Shown: positions 14,486-23,303 of the stretch, piece after piece
How the letters are laid out: every line of letters starts with the position of its first letter
Position numbering within the stretch: position 1 is the stretch's first letter
Source of the DNA: UMGS1783 sp900555065
GTDB lineage: Bacteria; Bacillota; Clostridia; Oscillospirales; UMGS1783
DNA: 40,570 bases
NCBI GenBank assembly: GCA_937991645.1
Contig: CALKPL010000034.1
Span: 1 to 40,570, forward strand
Direction: 5' to 3'
Program-made: the position numbers and the translations under genes
Notes under the pieces: generated by a model
Databases searched by the model: none
What the model saw: only the letters and a program-made list of their open reading frames with translations
What the model was told of the DNA's origin: nothing

Positions 14486-16300
14486 ATGGAAGAATCAACG
14501 AAAAACAACCAGTCAACACAGCTGCTCGATGGCCCGGGCGGAAAACAGCCCAAAAAACAGGCGGATAAGCGTCAGCGGGTGCGCATTTTTCTGGTGAGCT
14601 TCGGCATATGCCTGATCGCCGCGACCATCGTCGGCGGGCTCTGGTATATGCTCAGCGGCGGTATGCCCGGCTATAGTCGCAACATTACGCTGGGTACCCA
14701 GGCCATGGAGTCGGGAGACTATGCGCGCGCAGAAGAGTATTTCGTGCGTGCGCTGGAGATGGACGGCCAGTCGGTAGAGGCGCGGCTGCTGCTGATCGAC
14801 GCCTGTGAAAAGCAGGAGAAATTTGAGCGTATGCTCGTGCTCTCCAAAGAGGGCGTGGAGCTATCGCCTGCTACCTATGAATATTACGAGTGCGCCGTCC
14901 GCGCCCTTGTCCACATGGACAGGATGGACGAAGCGCGCGCGTTTATGAACGGCGTAGAGAACAACTATGCCAAGATCAAAATCGAGCGCAACCGGCCTGA
15001 ACCGGTCAATTTTTCCGCGGAACCCGGCACATACGGCGAAGAGTTCTCGCTGCGGCTGTCGGCGTCCGTGGGATGTTCGATCTACTATACAACGGACGGG
15101 AGCGTCCCGACGATCCACTCCACACAGTACACCGATCCCATACCGCTTTCCTACGGCACGACCGTCGTACGCGCCTTTGCCATATCGTACAGCGGCATTA
15201 TTACCGATGAATACAGCGCCACTTACGTGCTGCGCGACGAGAACGCGCCCTACACGTTCAAGGATGCGAAGGTGGAACGTATCGCGCGCAGGATCCTGGG
15301 CCTTGCCTACGACGATATTACCTACAAACAGCTTGACAAAATCACTGCGTTTACCAACGCGCCGGACGGCGAGCAGATGGACGGCTCCATTTTGACAATC
15401 GCCGATTTTAAAGAGTTTATCAACCTGAACGAAGTCCGGCTGACAGGGGAGCGAGAGATTGCCGACCTGGAGGTTCTCGCGGAGATCCCGGGCCTGACTT
15501 ATCTGACCCTCAACGAATGCGATATCGGCAATGACGACCTGAATATGATATCCAAGCTCACCGCGCTGACCTCGCTGTCGGTGGACGCGAATGTATTTAC
15601 GGACCTTGCGCCGCTGAGCGCGCTGACCAACCTGACCTATCTTTCCGTCTCCGACAACGGGTTGCGGGATGTGGAGGGCCTTTCCGCTTTGACCAAGCTT
15701 AAAACCCTTGTGGCGGCGGATAACCAGATCATCGACCCGCAGGGCGTCGCCGGTATAGCGTCCGTCAGCGTATTGGACCTGTCCGGGAACCAGCTCTCCT
15801 CGATTGTGAATCTCGCGCCGCTGACGCGCCTGACGGACCTCAATCTCTCGGGCAACAGGATTTCCTCGCTTGACGGGATGTCGGCGTTTGCCTCGCTGCG
15901 GACGCTGGATCTGTCCGCCAACAGCCTTACGGATATCGAACCGCTTTCCGCGCTTCGCAACCTCGACGTACTCGACCTGAGCCGCAATCGTATAAAGGAC
16001 TACACGCCGCTTTCGCAGACAAAGCTGACGAGCCTGAAAGCGACGCATAATTCGATCTCCGATCTTGAAGGCATCGCCTCGATCCGCACCCTGCGCACCC
16101 TCAATGTGGCGACCAATATGATTACGTCGGTCAGGCCTCTGGAAAACCTTCCTGAGCTCGCCGAGCTCGATATCAGCAACAATATGATTTCCCGGCTCTC
16201 GCCGCTGACCGGCTGCCCGTCGCTCCATACGGTGACGTGCGGAGGTAATCCGGCCCGCGACGCGGAGAGGCTGGCGGAGAATGGAATCACCCTGCAATGA
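14486..16300 (+). CDS. Membrane-anchored TPR / chitobiase-C-like / leucine-rich repeat protein
   Basis: 604 residues. A basic cytosolic tail (~1-32) and one TM (~33-55) are followed by two TPR-like repeats (~65-155), then a CHB_HEX-C-type beta domain (~172-250: EPVNFSAEPGTYGEEFSL, SIYYTTDGSVPT, AFAISYSGIITDEY). From ~310 to the end come about twelve SDS22-like 22-residue leucine-rich repeats (LTSLSVDAN, LTYLSVSDN, VLDLSGNQL, TLDLSANSL and so on). Everything after the TM should be outside. The LRR part resembles internalin-type surface proteins, for protein binding. No LPXTG sorting signal. It is followed by a second one-TM protein 48 nt later, likely co-transcribed. Confidence 0.82.
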   Translation: MEESTKNNQSTQLLDGPGGKQPKKQADKRQRVRIFLVSFGICLIAATIVGGLWYMLSGGMPGYSRNITLGTQAMESGDYARAEEYFVRALEMDGQSVEARLLLIDACEKQEKFERMLVLSKEGVELSPATYEYYECAVRALVHMDRMDEARAFMNGVENNYAKIKIERNRPEPVNFSAEPGTYGEEFSLRLSASVGCSIYYTTDGSVPTIHSTQYTDPIPLSYGTTVVRAFAISYSGIITDEYSATYVLRDENAPYTFKDAKVERIARRILGLAYDDITYKQLDKITAFTNAPDGEQMDGSILTIADFKEFINLNEVRLTGEREIADLEVLAEIPGLTYLTLNECDIGNDDLNMISKLTALTSLSVDANVFTDLAPLSALTNLTYLSVSDNGLRDVEGLSALTKLKTLVAADNQIIDPQGVAGIASVSVLDLSGNQLSSIVNLAPLTRLTDLNLSGNRISSLDGMSAFASLRTLDLSANSLTDIEPLSALRNLDVLDLSRNRIKDYTPLSQTKLTSLKATHNSISDLEGIASIRTLRTLNVATNMITSVRPLENLPELAELDISNNMISRLSPLTGCPSLHTVTCGGNPARDAERLAENGITLQ

Positions 16301-16348
16301 TAAGGCGCCGCCCTGCGGGCGCGCCGTGAGAGAGAGGAGCGTTTCGGC

Positions 16349-17080
16349 ATGAGAAGAAAGAAATCCAGGCGCGGCGCAGCCGCGCTGATCGTAGCGTTGT
16401 GCCTTGTCGTCGTAGTCGCCGCGGCTGCGGTGCTGCTTCTGTGGGACGGCGGCCGCCTGCTGGGGCTGAACCGGCCGGGCGGATCAGGCTCTATGGATTC
16501 GGAGCAGGCCGCCAGCCGTTCCGCGCTTGAGGCCGAGCGCGACGCGCTCAGGCAGCAGCTGTACGAACCCGTCCTGCAGCCCGACGCGGTCGTGAGCGAG
16601 GCCGGGCTTGTAACCCTGGACCCGTCTTATACGACGGGCGCTTCGGATCTGCGGCTGGACACGGACGCGGCACGCGCGTTTATGAGCCTGCTCGACGACG
16701 CTGCGAACGAGGGAATCGACGCGCGCATCACCCTGGGCTTTGCGCCGGAACAGGCCGACTGTGCGGAAGACGCCCATGGCGGCTATTCGGCGGATCTGGT
16801 GTCCGGCGCAGCGGAGGATGAGGGCGTGCCGTTTGAGCAGACGGTGTGCTTTTTGTTCCTGAAGGATCACGGCGTGCAGTACGGTATCGTATGTGATTAC
16901 CAGCTGTTTCTCGAGAGCAGCGCTGATCGCAGCCCCAATCATTTCCGCTATGTCGGAGAGGAAGCCGCGGCCTTTATCTATGAGAACAATCTCAGCCTTT
17001 CGGAGTACCGCGCGCTGCTCGAGCAGCAGCTTGCGCAGGTCGAGGCGGAGCTCAACGGCACGGGCGCTTCGGCTTCGTAA
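16349..17080 (+). CDS. Membrane-anchored degenerate VanY-like (M15B) protein
   Basis: 243 residues. Basic N-terminus, one TM (~9-31), short coiled segment, then a domain aligned by eye with D,D-carboxypeptidase VanY: a YEPVLQP/LDPSY lead-in, ITLGFAPEQ in place of SGYRSYEEQ, DAHGGYSADLV in place of SEHxTGxAxDL, and NHFRYVG followed by LSLSEYRALLEQ in place of EPWHxRYVG...LEEYL. The candidate zinc ligands (H and D of HGGYSAD, H of NHF) remain, but the general-base glutamate of ExWH reads serine. It may bind peptidoglycan stems without cutting, or cut differently. SD gaggag. Upstream LRR gene suggests a shared envelope task. Confidence 0.6.
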   Translation: MRRKKSRRGAAALIVALCLVVVVAAAAVLLLWDGGRLLGLNRPGGSGSMDSEQAASRSALEAERDALRQQLYEPVLQPDAVVSEAGLVTLDPSYTTGASDLRLDTDAARAFMSLLDDAANEGIDARITLGFAPEQADCAEDAHGGYSADLVSGAAEDEGVPFEQTVCFLFLKDHGVQYGIVCDYQLFLESSADRSPNHFRYVGEEAAAFIYENNLSLSEYRALLEQQLAQVEAELNGTGASAS

Positions 17081-17087
17081 AAAAAGC

Positions 17088-17116
17088 TTGATTTTACCGT
17101 ATTCGTGTGGTATACT
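17088..17116 (+). promoter_or_regulatory. Sigma-A promoter of the rimP-nusA-infB operon
   Basis: TTGATT (17088-17093), 17-nt spacer, TATACT (17111-17116). Confidence 0.82.
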
Positions 17117-17131
17117 GATTACAGTAATGAG

Positions 17132-17159
17132 GTAAGAGCAGGGAAATCCCTGCTCTTAC
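17132..17159 (+). promoter_or_regulatory. Leader hairpin before rimP
   Basis: A perfect 13-bp stem, gtaagagcaggga/tccctgctcttac with a two-base centre, some 15 nt after the expected start point and 43 nt before rimP. No T tract follows, so it is either an mRNA-stabilising 5' hairpin, a regulatory leader, or a weak terminator for the gene before. Confidence 0.55.
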
Positions 17160-17202
17160 AGTTTCATTCAACCGAATTTACGGGTAAAAGGGGTGTTCCG
17201 GC

Positions 17203-17670
17203 ATGTCTGACAGGATACGGGATCTGGTTTGGTCGCTCGCAGAGGAACCTGCGAAGAACGTGGGCGTTTCCATTTGGGACGTGGAGTTTCAAAAGGAGGG
17301 CGGCGAATACTACCTGCGCGTCTATATCGACCGCGTACCGGACGGCGTTACGTCCGACGACTGCGAGAATATGGCAAACCAGCTCAACCCGCTGCTTGAC
17401 GAGGCCGACCCGATCGACTGCGCCTATATATTCGAGGTCAGCTCGCCCGGCATCGAGCGTAAGCTTCGCCTGCCGGAGCATTACAGGGCCTGTATCGGCG
17501 AGATCGTGCGGGTGAAATGTTACCAGGCCGTGGATGGGAAAAAGCAGTTTGTCGGTGTTCTTGAATCATATTGCGACGGGGATATCGTCGTCCGGGACGA
17601 GGATGGGGCGCACCGGGTCGAAAAGAAAAACATCGCGCTGTGCCGTATTGAGTTCGATTTTGACAGCTGA
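17203..17670 (+). CDS. rimP: Ribosome maturation factor RimP
   Basis: 155 residues, usual length. N-terminal alpha/beta domain with GVSIWDVEFQKEGGEYYLRVYID and SDDCENMANQLNPLLDE, then YIFEVSSPGIERKL, the family hallmark, and a C-terminal Sm-like beta barrel. It helps 30S subunit assembly. First gene of the nusA-infB operon, as in most bacteria; nusA follows after 41 nt. Confidence 0.93.
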   Translation: MSDRIRDLVWSLAEEPAKNVGVSIWDVEFQKEGGEYYLRVYIDRVPDGVTSDDCENMANQLNPLLDEADPIDCAYIFEVSSPGIERKLRLPEHYRACIGEIVRVKCYQAVDGKKQFVGVLESYCDGDIVVRDEDGAHRVEKKNIALCRIEFDFDS

Positions 17671-17711
17671 TCCCGCGCAGGCGTTGATACAGACCGACAG
17701 GAGGAAAGAAA

Positions 17712-18779
17712 ATGAATAGCGAGTTCTATGAGGCGTTGACCCTTTTGGAAAAAGAAAAGGACATCAAAAAGGAATATATGCTGGAGAAGATCACGGCAGC
17801 CATCATCGCCGCGGTCAAAAAGGAAAAGAATATGGATATGCAGCCGGAGAATATCGCCTCCTTCTTTGACGAGGAAAAGAAGACGGTCCGGTTCTTCGTG
17901 CGCAAAGAGGTCGTGGAAAACGTGGAAAACCCGCTGACGGAAATCGACCTCGCCTCTGCAAAAAAAATAAATAAAAAATACGTCGTCGGCGACATTGCCG
18001 AAATTGACCTGGACACAAAGAGCTTCGGCAGAATCGCCGCCAAAGTCGGAAAGAACGTCATTGTGCAGGGAATCAACGAGGCGGTCTACGGCTCGCTCGC
18101 CCGCGAGTTCACGGATAAGCAGGGCGAAATTGTGACCGGGGTTGTAGAGCGTATCGACCTGAAGAACAAGGCCGCCGTACTTATGATCGGACGTTACGAG
18201 ATGATGCTGCCCGTGCGCGAAATGATACCGCGCGAGCTGATCGGCGAGGGCGACCGCATCAAGGTCTATGTCGTCGAAGTGCGTAAGAAAGAGCGTGAAA
18301 AAGGCCGCTCCTTCAATGAGGTTCTGCTGTCCAGGACCCATCCGGGTCTTGTCCGCCGCCTGTTTGAACTGGAGGTGCCGGAGATCGCCGACGGCACTGT
18401 CGAAGTCATGTCGGTCGCCAGAGAGGCGGGCTCCAGAACCAAGATCGCCGTCATGAGCACCGACCCGAGCGTCGATCCGGTCGGCGCGTGTATCGGCCCC
18501 AAGCGCAGCCGTATATCCAATGTGATCGACGAGATCAAAGGCGAGAAAATAGATATCATCAAATACAACGCCGACCCCGCTTTGTATGTGACCGCCGCGC
18601 TTTCGCCGGCTGTCGTCATCAGTGCGGAAGTGGACGAGAAAAACAAGGTCTGCAGTGTGATCGTCAGCGACGATCAGCTCTCTCTCGCCATTGGCAAAGA
18701 GGGCCAGAACGCGCGCCTGGCCGCCAAGCTCACCGGCTATAAGGTGGATATCCGCCCGCTGTCCGGTCTGCAGCGCTGA
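17712..18779 (+). CDS. nusA: Transcription termination/antitermination factor NusA
   Basis: 355 residues. N-terminal RNA polymerase-binding domain (~1-125, starting MNSEFYEALTLLEKEKDI), S1 domain (~132-200, GEIVTGVVERIDLKNKAAVL), KH1 (~205-275, EVLLSRTHPGLVRRLFELEVPE) and KH2 (~280-350, VGACIGPKRSRISNVIDEI and AIGKEGQNARLAAKLTGYKVDI). It lacks the C-terminal acidic repeats of proteobacterial NusA, as usual in Firmicutes. SD aggagg. It controls pausing, intrinsic termination and rRNA antitermination. Confidence 0.95.
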   Translation: MNSEFYEALTLLEKEKDIKKEYMLEKITAAIIAAVKKEKNMDMQPENIASFFDEEKKTVRFFVRKEVVENVENPLTEIDLASAKKINKKYVVGDIAEIDLDTKSFGRIAAKVGKNVIVQGINEAVYGSLAREFTDKQGEIVTGVVERIDLKNKAAVLMIGRYEMMLPVREMIPRELIGEGDRIKVYVVEVRKKEREKGRSFNEVLLSRTHPGLVRRLFELEVPEIADGTVEVMSVAREAGSRTKIAVMSTDPSVDPVGACIGPKRSRISNVIDEIKGEKIDIIKYNADPALYVTAALSPAVVISAEVDEKNKVCSVIVSDDQLSLAIGKEGQNARLAAKLTGYKVDIRPLSGLQR

Positions 18780-18792
18780 GGGAGGGGTCCGC

Positions 18793-19089
18793 ATGAAGAC
18801 ACGCAAGATACCCATGCGCATGTGCGCGGGGTGCGGGGAATCGCGGCCCAAGAAGGAACTGATCCGGGTCGTGCGCAGTCCAATAGGCGAAATCAGCCTG
18901 GATGCGACAGGCAAGAAGCCCGGCCGCGGCGCGTATATCTGTCCCCGGCCCGAATGCCTGAAAAAGGCGCGCAAAAACAAGCGGATCGACCGTTCTTTCG
19001 ATACGGCTATCCCGGAAGACGTGTACGCGGCCCTGGAACGGGAGCTGGCAGAATCGCCGCCGCAGACGAGGGGGCAGGATTCACTTTGA
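18793..19089 (+). CDS. ylxR: YlxR (DUF448) RNA-binding/nucleoid-associated protein
   Basis: 98 residues, start ATG at 18793 behind ggagggg. Family signature RMCAGCGESRPKKELIRVV at the N-terminus and GRGAYICPRPECLKKARKNKR in the middle. Family members bind nucleic acid; in Bacillus YlxR (RnpM) has been tied to RNase P regulation and to glucose-responsive expression. Sits between nusA (13 nt) and ylxQ (4-nt overlap) in canonical order. Confidence 0.92.
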   Translation: MKTRKIPMRMCAGCGESRPKKELIRVVRSPIGEISLDATGKKPGRGAYICPRPECLKKARKNKRIDRSFDTAIPEDVYAALERELAESPPQTRGQDSL

Positions 19090-19439
19090 CAAATCGTTTC
19101 TTAACGAATCTGGGCCTGGCGCGGCGGGCCGGCAAGGTCGCGCGCGGGCGGGAAGAGACGCTGGAACAGTTGCGTGCAGGTGCGCTGGCGGGCGTTTTTG
19201 TGGCGTCGGACGTCTCCACGCGCAGCAGGCGGGATATCGCCGCGGCGTGCGCGCAAAACGGAAAGGAATATGTCCCGCTGCCATTTACAATGGAGCAGCT
19301 CGGCAATGCGCTGGGCGCGCGGCCGACGGCGGTTTTCGGGATTTCGGACAGCGGATTGAACGGGCTTTTGATGTCGGCGGCGCCGACGGCAGAGAAGGAG
19401 GCAGGCTATGAGTGCAGTAATGAAATACAAGGTCTATGA
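19086..19439 (+). CDS. ylxQ: YlxQ, L7Ae-family ribosomal protein-like
   Basis: 117 residues from TTG at 19086, giving MTNRFLTNLGLARRAGKVARG; SD-like gaggggg lies just upstream. The L7Ae/L30e fold shows LGLARRAGKVARGREETLEQLRAG, the VASDVSTRSRRDI loop and a shifted PLPFTMEQLGNALG helix. A kink-turn RNA binder is expected. Overlaps ylxR by 4 nt upstream and runs 32 nt into infB in another frame, so translation is probably coupled. Start is inferred from the family; no ATG is available near the N-terminus. Confidence 0.85.
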   Translation: MTNRFLTNLGLARRAGKVARGREETLEQLRAGALAGVFVASDVSTRSRRDIAAACAQNGKEYVPLPFTMEQLGNALGARPTAVFGISDSGLNGLLMSAAPTAEKEAGYECSNEIQGL

Positions 19440-21753
19440 ATTCGGGAAGGATTTCGGCATGTCCAGCACGCAGGTGATGGACCTGATCGAAAAGTACTTT
19501 GAACGCCCGAAAAATCATATGACGGCCCTGACGGACAAAGAGCTGGATATGCTCTTTGAATATATCACGAGAGAACGCGGCCATGAGAATTTTGACAAGT
19601 ATGTCGAGATTCTCAACACGGAGAAAAAGACGCAGCCCGCGCCGCAGTCCCCCGCGCCTGCGCAGAAAGGGGCGCCGGCCCGTTCCGCCGCGTCCGGCGC
19701 GCCGGATACGGATCAGGCGAAGCCGGCGGCCGTCTCCGCGCCGCCCGCGCCCCGCAAGAAGAAATCGGGCCCGCGCCAGATCCGCGGCGAGGTGGAAAAA
19801 CGCATTGTGGACACAAAGTCGGTTGAGGTCAACCTCTCCAAGTACGACCAGAAACTCGAGGATCTCGCGCCGGAGCGCGCCAAAGACCTCGGCAGGCAGT
19901 TCCAGAAGCTCAAGAAACAGCCGAACCGCCGCGGCCCGCGCCGCCGCACGGAGACGGAGGCGGAGAAAATCCGCCGGCTGGAAGCGGAGCGCGCCAGGCG
20001 CCCGCAGCTGTCCGTCGTGCTGCCGGATGAAATCGTTGTGTTCGACCTCGCGGCCAAGCTGCACGCGACAAACGCCCAGGTTATTAAAAAGCTCATGTCG
20101 CTCGGCATCATGGCCTCCGCCAACCAGACCATCGAATACGACGCAGCGGCCCTGGTCGCAGAGGACTTCGGCGCCAAGGTCACGCGCGAAGTTGTCGTGA
20201 CCATCGAGGAGAAACTCATCGACGAGAGCGAGGACAACGAGGGCAACCTCGTGCCGCGCAACCCGGTCGTGGTCGTCATGGGCCACGTAGACCACGGCAA
20301 AACGTCGCTGCTCGACGCGATACGCGACAGCAACGTCGTATCCGGCGAAGCTGGCGGGATCACCCAGCATATAGGCGCGTATAAGGTCAATATCAAGGGG
20401 AAGGACATCACCTTCCTGGATACGCCCGGCCACGAGGCGTTTACAGCCATGCGCGCCCGCGGCGCGCAGGTGACGGACATCGCCATTCTGGTCGTCGCGG
20501 CGGACGACGGCGTAATGCCGCAGACAATTGAAGCGATCAACCATGCCAAGGCTGCCGATGTCGGCATCGTTGTGGCAATCAATAAAATGGATAAGCACGG
20601 CGCCAACCCCGACCGTGTCAAGCAGGAACTCACCGAGTACGGGATTATCCCGGAAGAATGGGGCGGCGACACCATATGCGTACCCGTGTCCGCTTTGAAA
20701 AGAGAGGGTCTGGACGAACTTTTGGAAAACGTCCTGCTCGTGGCCGAAATGCGCGAGCTGAAGGCCAACCCGGACCGCCAGGCGCGCGGCACCGTCATCG
20801 AGGCGCGGCTTGACAAGGGCCGCGGCCCGGTCACAACCCTGCTCGTACAGAACGGCACGCTGCACATGGGCGACACCCTGATCGCTGGGAAAACGGTCGG
20901 CCGCGTCCGCGGCATGACCGACGACAAGGGCCGGCCCGTGCAGTCGGCGGGGCCGTCCGACCCCGTCGAGATCATCGGCATGTCCGAAGTGCCCGAGGCG
21001 GGCGACGTGTTCCACGCCGTGGCGGACGAACGCATGGCCAGGGAACTTGTGGAGCAGCGCAAGTATAAAGAAAAAGAAGAGCAGTTCAAACAGAGCCAGG
21101 CCGTATCCCTCGAAGACCTGTTCAGCAGGATCCAGGAGGGCGACGTGAAGGATCTCAACATCATCGTGAAAGCCGACGTACAGGGCAGCGCCGAGGCGGT
21201 CAAGGCCTCGCTTGAGAAGCTGTCCAACGACGAGGTGCGCGTCAAGGTCATTCACACCGGCGTGGGCGGCATCAACGAGTCCGACATCATGCTCGCCTCC
21301 GCCTCGAACGCGATCGTCGTGGGCTTCAATGTGCGCCCCGACCATTCCGCGGCCGACAGCGCGGCGCGCAACGGGATTGATATCCGCACCTATCGTATCA
21401 TATATGAGTGCATCGAGGAAATCGAAGCCGCCATGAAGGGTATGCTCGCTCCGAAATACCGTGAGAAAGTTACCGGCCATGCGTCGATCCGGCAGGTGTT
21501 CCGCGTTTCGGGCGTGGGTTCCATTGCCGGCTGCTATGTAACGGACGGCTCCATTGTCCGAGGCAGCAATGTGCGGCTGCTGCGCGACAACGTCGTCATA
21601 TTCGAGGGTAAGCTCGCTTCCCTCAAGCGTTTCAAGGACGACGTGCGCGAGGTGAACGAGGGCTATGAATGCGGCATGAGCATTGAAAAGTTCAACGATA
21701 TTAAAGAGGGCGATGTAATCGAGGCCTATATCATGGAGGAGCTGCAGCAGTAG
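19408..21753 (+). CDS. infB: Translation initiation factor IF-2
   Basis: 781 residues. First IF2-N subdomain (KYKVYEFGKDFGMSSTQVMDLI), a Pro/Ala/Lys-rich linker (~70-120), second IF2-N subdomain (~205-265), then the GTPase: G1 GHVDHGKT (292-299), switch GGITQHIGAY, DTPGH, NKMD (392-395). Domain II, the linker helix and C-terminal domains C1/C2 follow (QGSAEAVKASLEKL; FRVSGVGSIAGCYVTDG). Delivers initiator tRNA to the 30S P site. Start ATG behind gagaaggagg, within the end of ylxQ. Confidence 0.97.
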   Translation: MSAVMKYKVYEFGKDFGMSSTQVMDLIEKYFERPKNHMTALTDKELDMLFEYITRERGHENFDKYVEILNTEKKTQPAPQSPAPAQKGAPARSAASGAPDTDQAKPAAVSAPPAPRKKKSGPRQIRGEVEKRIVDTKSVEVNLSKYDQKLEDLAPERAKDLGRQFQKLKKQPNRRGPRRRTETEAEKIRRLEAERARRPQLSVVLPDEIVVFDLAAKLHATNAQVIKKLMSLGIMASANQTIEYDAAALVAEDFGAKVTREVVVTIEEKLIDESEDNEGNLVPRNPVVVVMGHVDHGKTSLLDAIRDSNVVSGEAGGITQHIGAYKVNIKGKDITFLDTPGHEAFTAMRARGAQVTDIAILVVAADDGVMPQTIEAINHAKAADVGIVVAINKMDKHGANPDRVKQELTEYGIIPEEWGGDTICVPVSALKREGLDELLENVLLVAEMRELKANPDRQARGTVIEARLDKGRGPVTTLLVQNGTLHMGDTLIAGKTVGRVRGMTDDKGRPVQSAGPSDPVEIIGMSEVPEAGDVFHAVADERMARELVEQRKYKEKEEQFKQSQAVSLEDLFSRIQEGDVKDLNIIVKADVQGSAEAVKASLEKLSNDEVRVKVIHTGVGGINESDIMLASASNAIVVGFNVRPDHSAADSAARNGIDIRTYRIIYECIEEIEAAMKGMLAPKYREKVTGHASIRQVFRVSGVGSIAGCYVTDGSIVRGSNVRLLRDNVVIFEGKLASLKRFKDDVREVNEGYECGMSIEKFNDIKEGDVIEAYIMEELQQ

Positions 21754-21790
21754 GCCTGCGTCCGCGCCGAAAGGAAAGGAACTGGAAAAT

Positions 21791-22138
21791 ATGGCTGGAC
21801 ACAGAATAGAACGCATAAATGCCGACGCGCAGCGGGAGCTTGCCGGGATTATCCGCACCCTGAAGGACCCGCGTATTCCCGTCATGACGACGGTGACAGG
21901 CGTTCGTGTGACCGAGGACCTGAAGTTCGCAAAGGTGTATATATCCATTCTAGGCGACGAGGCTGTGAAAAAGGAGGCCTTTGCAGCCCTTAAAGCCGCC
22001 GCCGGCCATATCCGCGGCGCGCTTGCAAGCCGGCTTGACCTGCGCCTGACGCCGCAGCTTCTGTTTGAGCGCGACGACTCGATGGACCAGGGCGCGCGGA
22101 TTGACCGGCTCCTGAAGGATATTCATACGGAAGAATAA
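21791..22138 (+). CDS. rbfA: Ribosome-binding factor A
   Basis: 115 residues, normal length. Typical start GHRIERINADAQRELAGII, then LKDPRI, VTGVRVTEDLKFAKVYIS and the C-terminal LTPQLLFERDDSMDQGARIDRLL with the KH-type fold. Assists late 30S maturation. SD aaaggaaagga, 37 nt after infB. Confidence 0.95.
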   Translation: MAGHRIERINADAQRELAGIIRTLKDPRIPVMTTVTGVRVTEDLKFAKVYISILGDEAVKKEAFAALKAAAGHIRGALASRLDLRLTPQLLFERDDSMDQGARIDRLLKDIHTEE

Positions 22139-22173
22139 ATACGCAACATAAGCCGAACAGGGAGGTAAAGCAA

Positions 22174-23286
22174 ATGCTGGTATCTGGAAAAACTGTCAAA
22201 CCCGCGCCGGAAGTCAGGGACGGCGTGGCGTATTCGTTTATGAACTGCGACACGGGCCGCAAGATTTATGTCGATGGGAAGACGGAATTCACCGTCACCG
22301 CGCTCGGCGAGGGGCAGTACGCCCTGCGCCTGGGCGGCGCCTATGTCTCGCTGCCTGAAGGCGCGCTGACCGGCGCGCCCGCGCCGGTCCGAATCGTGCC
22401 GCTGAAAAACAGCCGTTATATGGTTCTGCTCGAAGACGGCGCCGCGCTCTGCGACGACGATTCGGGCGAAAGCCGCGAGGCCGCTTTGGCCCCGGCAAAG
22501 AACCTTGACGCGATCGAGTGCTGCTGGTACCTGACGGAGCAGGGGAAGCCGGAGCCGATGAAGATCATGCCGATCGGCGACTCCATCACCTTTGGCGCCA
22601 ATGTGGACGTGCCGGAGGACGAGTGGGTCGGCTGCCGTCCCGAGCTTGCGGAGATGTTCGCGGAAGACCCGGATAATCGGTTCGTGTTCGTGGGCAGCAT
22701 GAAAGAGCACAATTCCGGCATGGACGACACCGTCCTCTACCGCCACGAGGGCCACGGCGGCTGGATGGCGGAAGATATTTACCAGGTGAACCCGGAATCC
22801 CGCGGCCTGATCGACTACCTCGACCAGTTCCTCGGCAAGTACACGCCCGACGTCGTGCTCACGCAGGTCGGCACCAACGACTGTGCGTTCGCAGCCGGCC
22901 CGTCCATGTACGAAGAGGTCCCCTATACCGAGCAGAGCATGGCGGCGCTCAAAGCCCGCTGGAACGGTTATATGGATAAACTGTGGGCGCTGCTTCCGCC
23001 GGACGGCGCGATTATTGTAGCCACCGTGCCGCCTACGACGCGCACCCAGTGCTTTGACGACTGGATCAATGAGTTCAATAAGGAGATTCCGGCTGCGGTC
23101 GCGCGCTATCAGGCGGCGGGCCGAAAGTCGGAACTTGCGCCTACCAACCAGATGATTTCGGACAGCACGCCGGAGCGCGGTCTGTGCTCTGACAAGGTGC
23201 ACCTTTCCGCGCAGGGATATACCGCGATGGCGAAAGCCTATTATCAGGCGTTTAAGAAAGTGTATCCGAACACCATCGGCCGATAA
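22174..23286 (+). CDS. SGNH/GDSL-type hydrolase with N-terminal extension
   Basis: 370 residues, no signal peptide. Residues ~1-125 are an unrecognised beta-rich part (DGVAYSFMNCDTGRKIYVDGK, GQYALRLGGAYVSLPEG). The SGNH domain follows: block I GDSIT with nucleophile S137, block II glycine in GHGGWMAEDI (193-202), block III GTND (233-236) and block V D340-K-V-H343. Family members are esterases, lipases and carbohydrate deacetylases; substrate unknown. It lies between rbfA (35 nt) and nrnA (17 nt), with an agggaggt SD, inside a cluster otherwise devoted to translation and RNA. Base composition matches its neighbours. Confidence 0.85.
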   Translation: MLVSGKTVKPAPEVRDGVAYSFMNCDTGRKIYVDGKTEFTVTALGEGQYALRLGGAYVSLPEGALTGAPAPVRIVPLKNSRYMVLLEDGAALCDDDSGESREAALAPAKNLDAIECCWYLTEQGKPEPMKIMPIGDSITFGANVDVPEDEWVGCRPELAEMFAEDPDNRFVFVGSMKEHNSGMDDTVLYRHEGHGGWMAEDIYQVNPESRGLIDYLDQFLGKYTPDVVLTQVGTNDCAFAAGPSMYEEVPYTEQSMAALKARWNGYMDKLWALLPPDGAIIVATVPPTTRTQCFDDWINEFNKEIPAAVARYQAAGRKSELAPTNQMISDSTPERGLCSDKVHLSAQGYTAMAKAYYQAFKKVYPNTIGR

Positions 23287-23303
23287 GAATCGGAGGGGAT
23301 ACC

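Noticed and set aside
19285..21948. An 887-codon minus-strand open frame opposite infB
   Set aside because: Antisense shadow of IF-2 with no recognisable motif and no SD.
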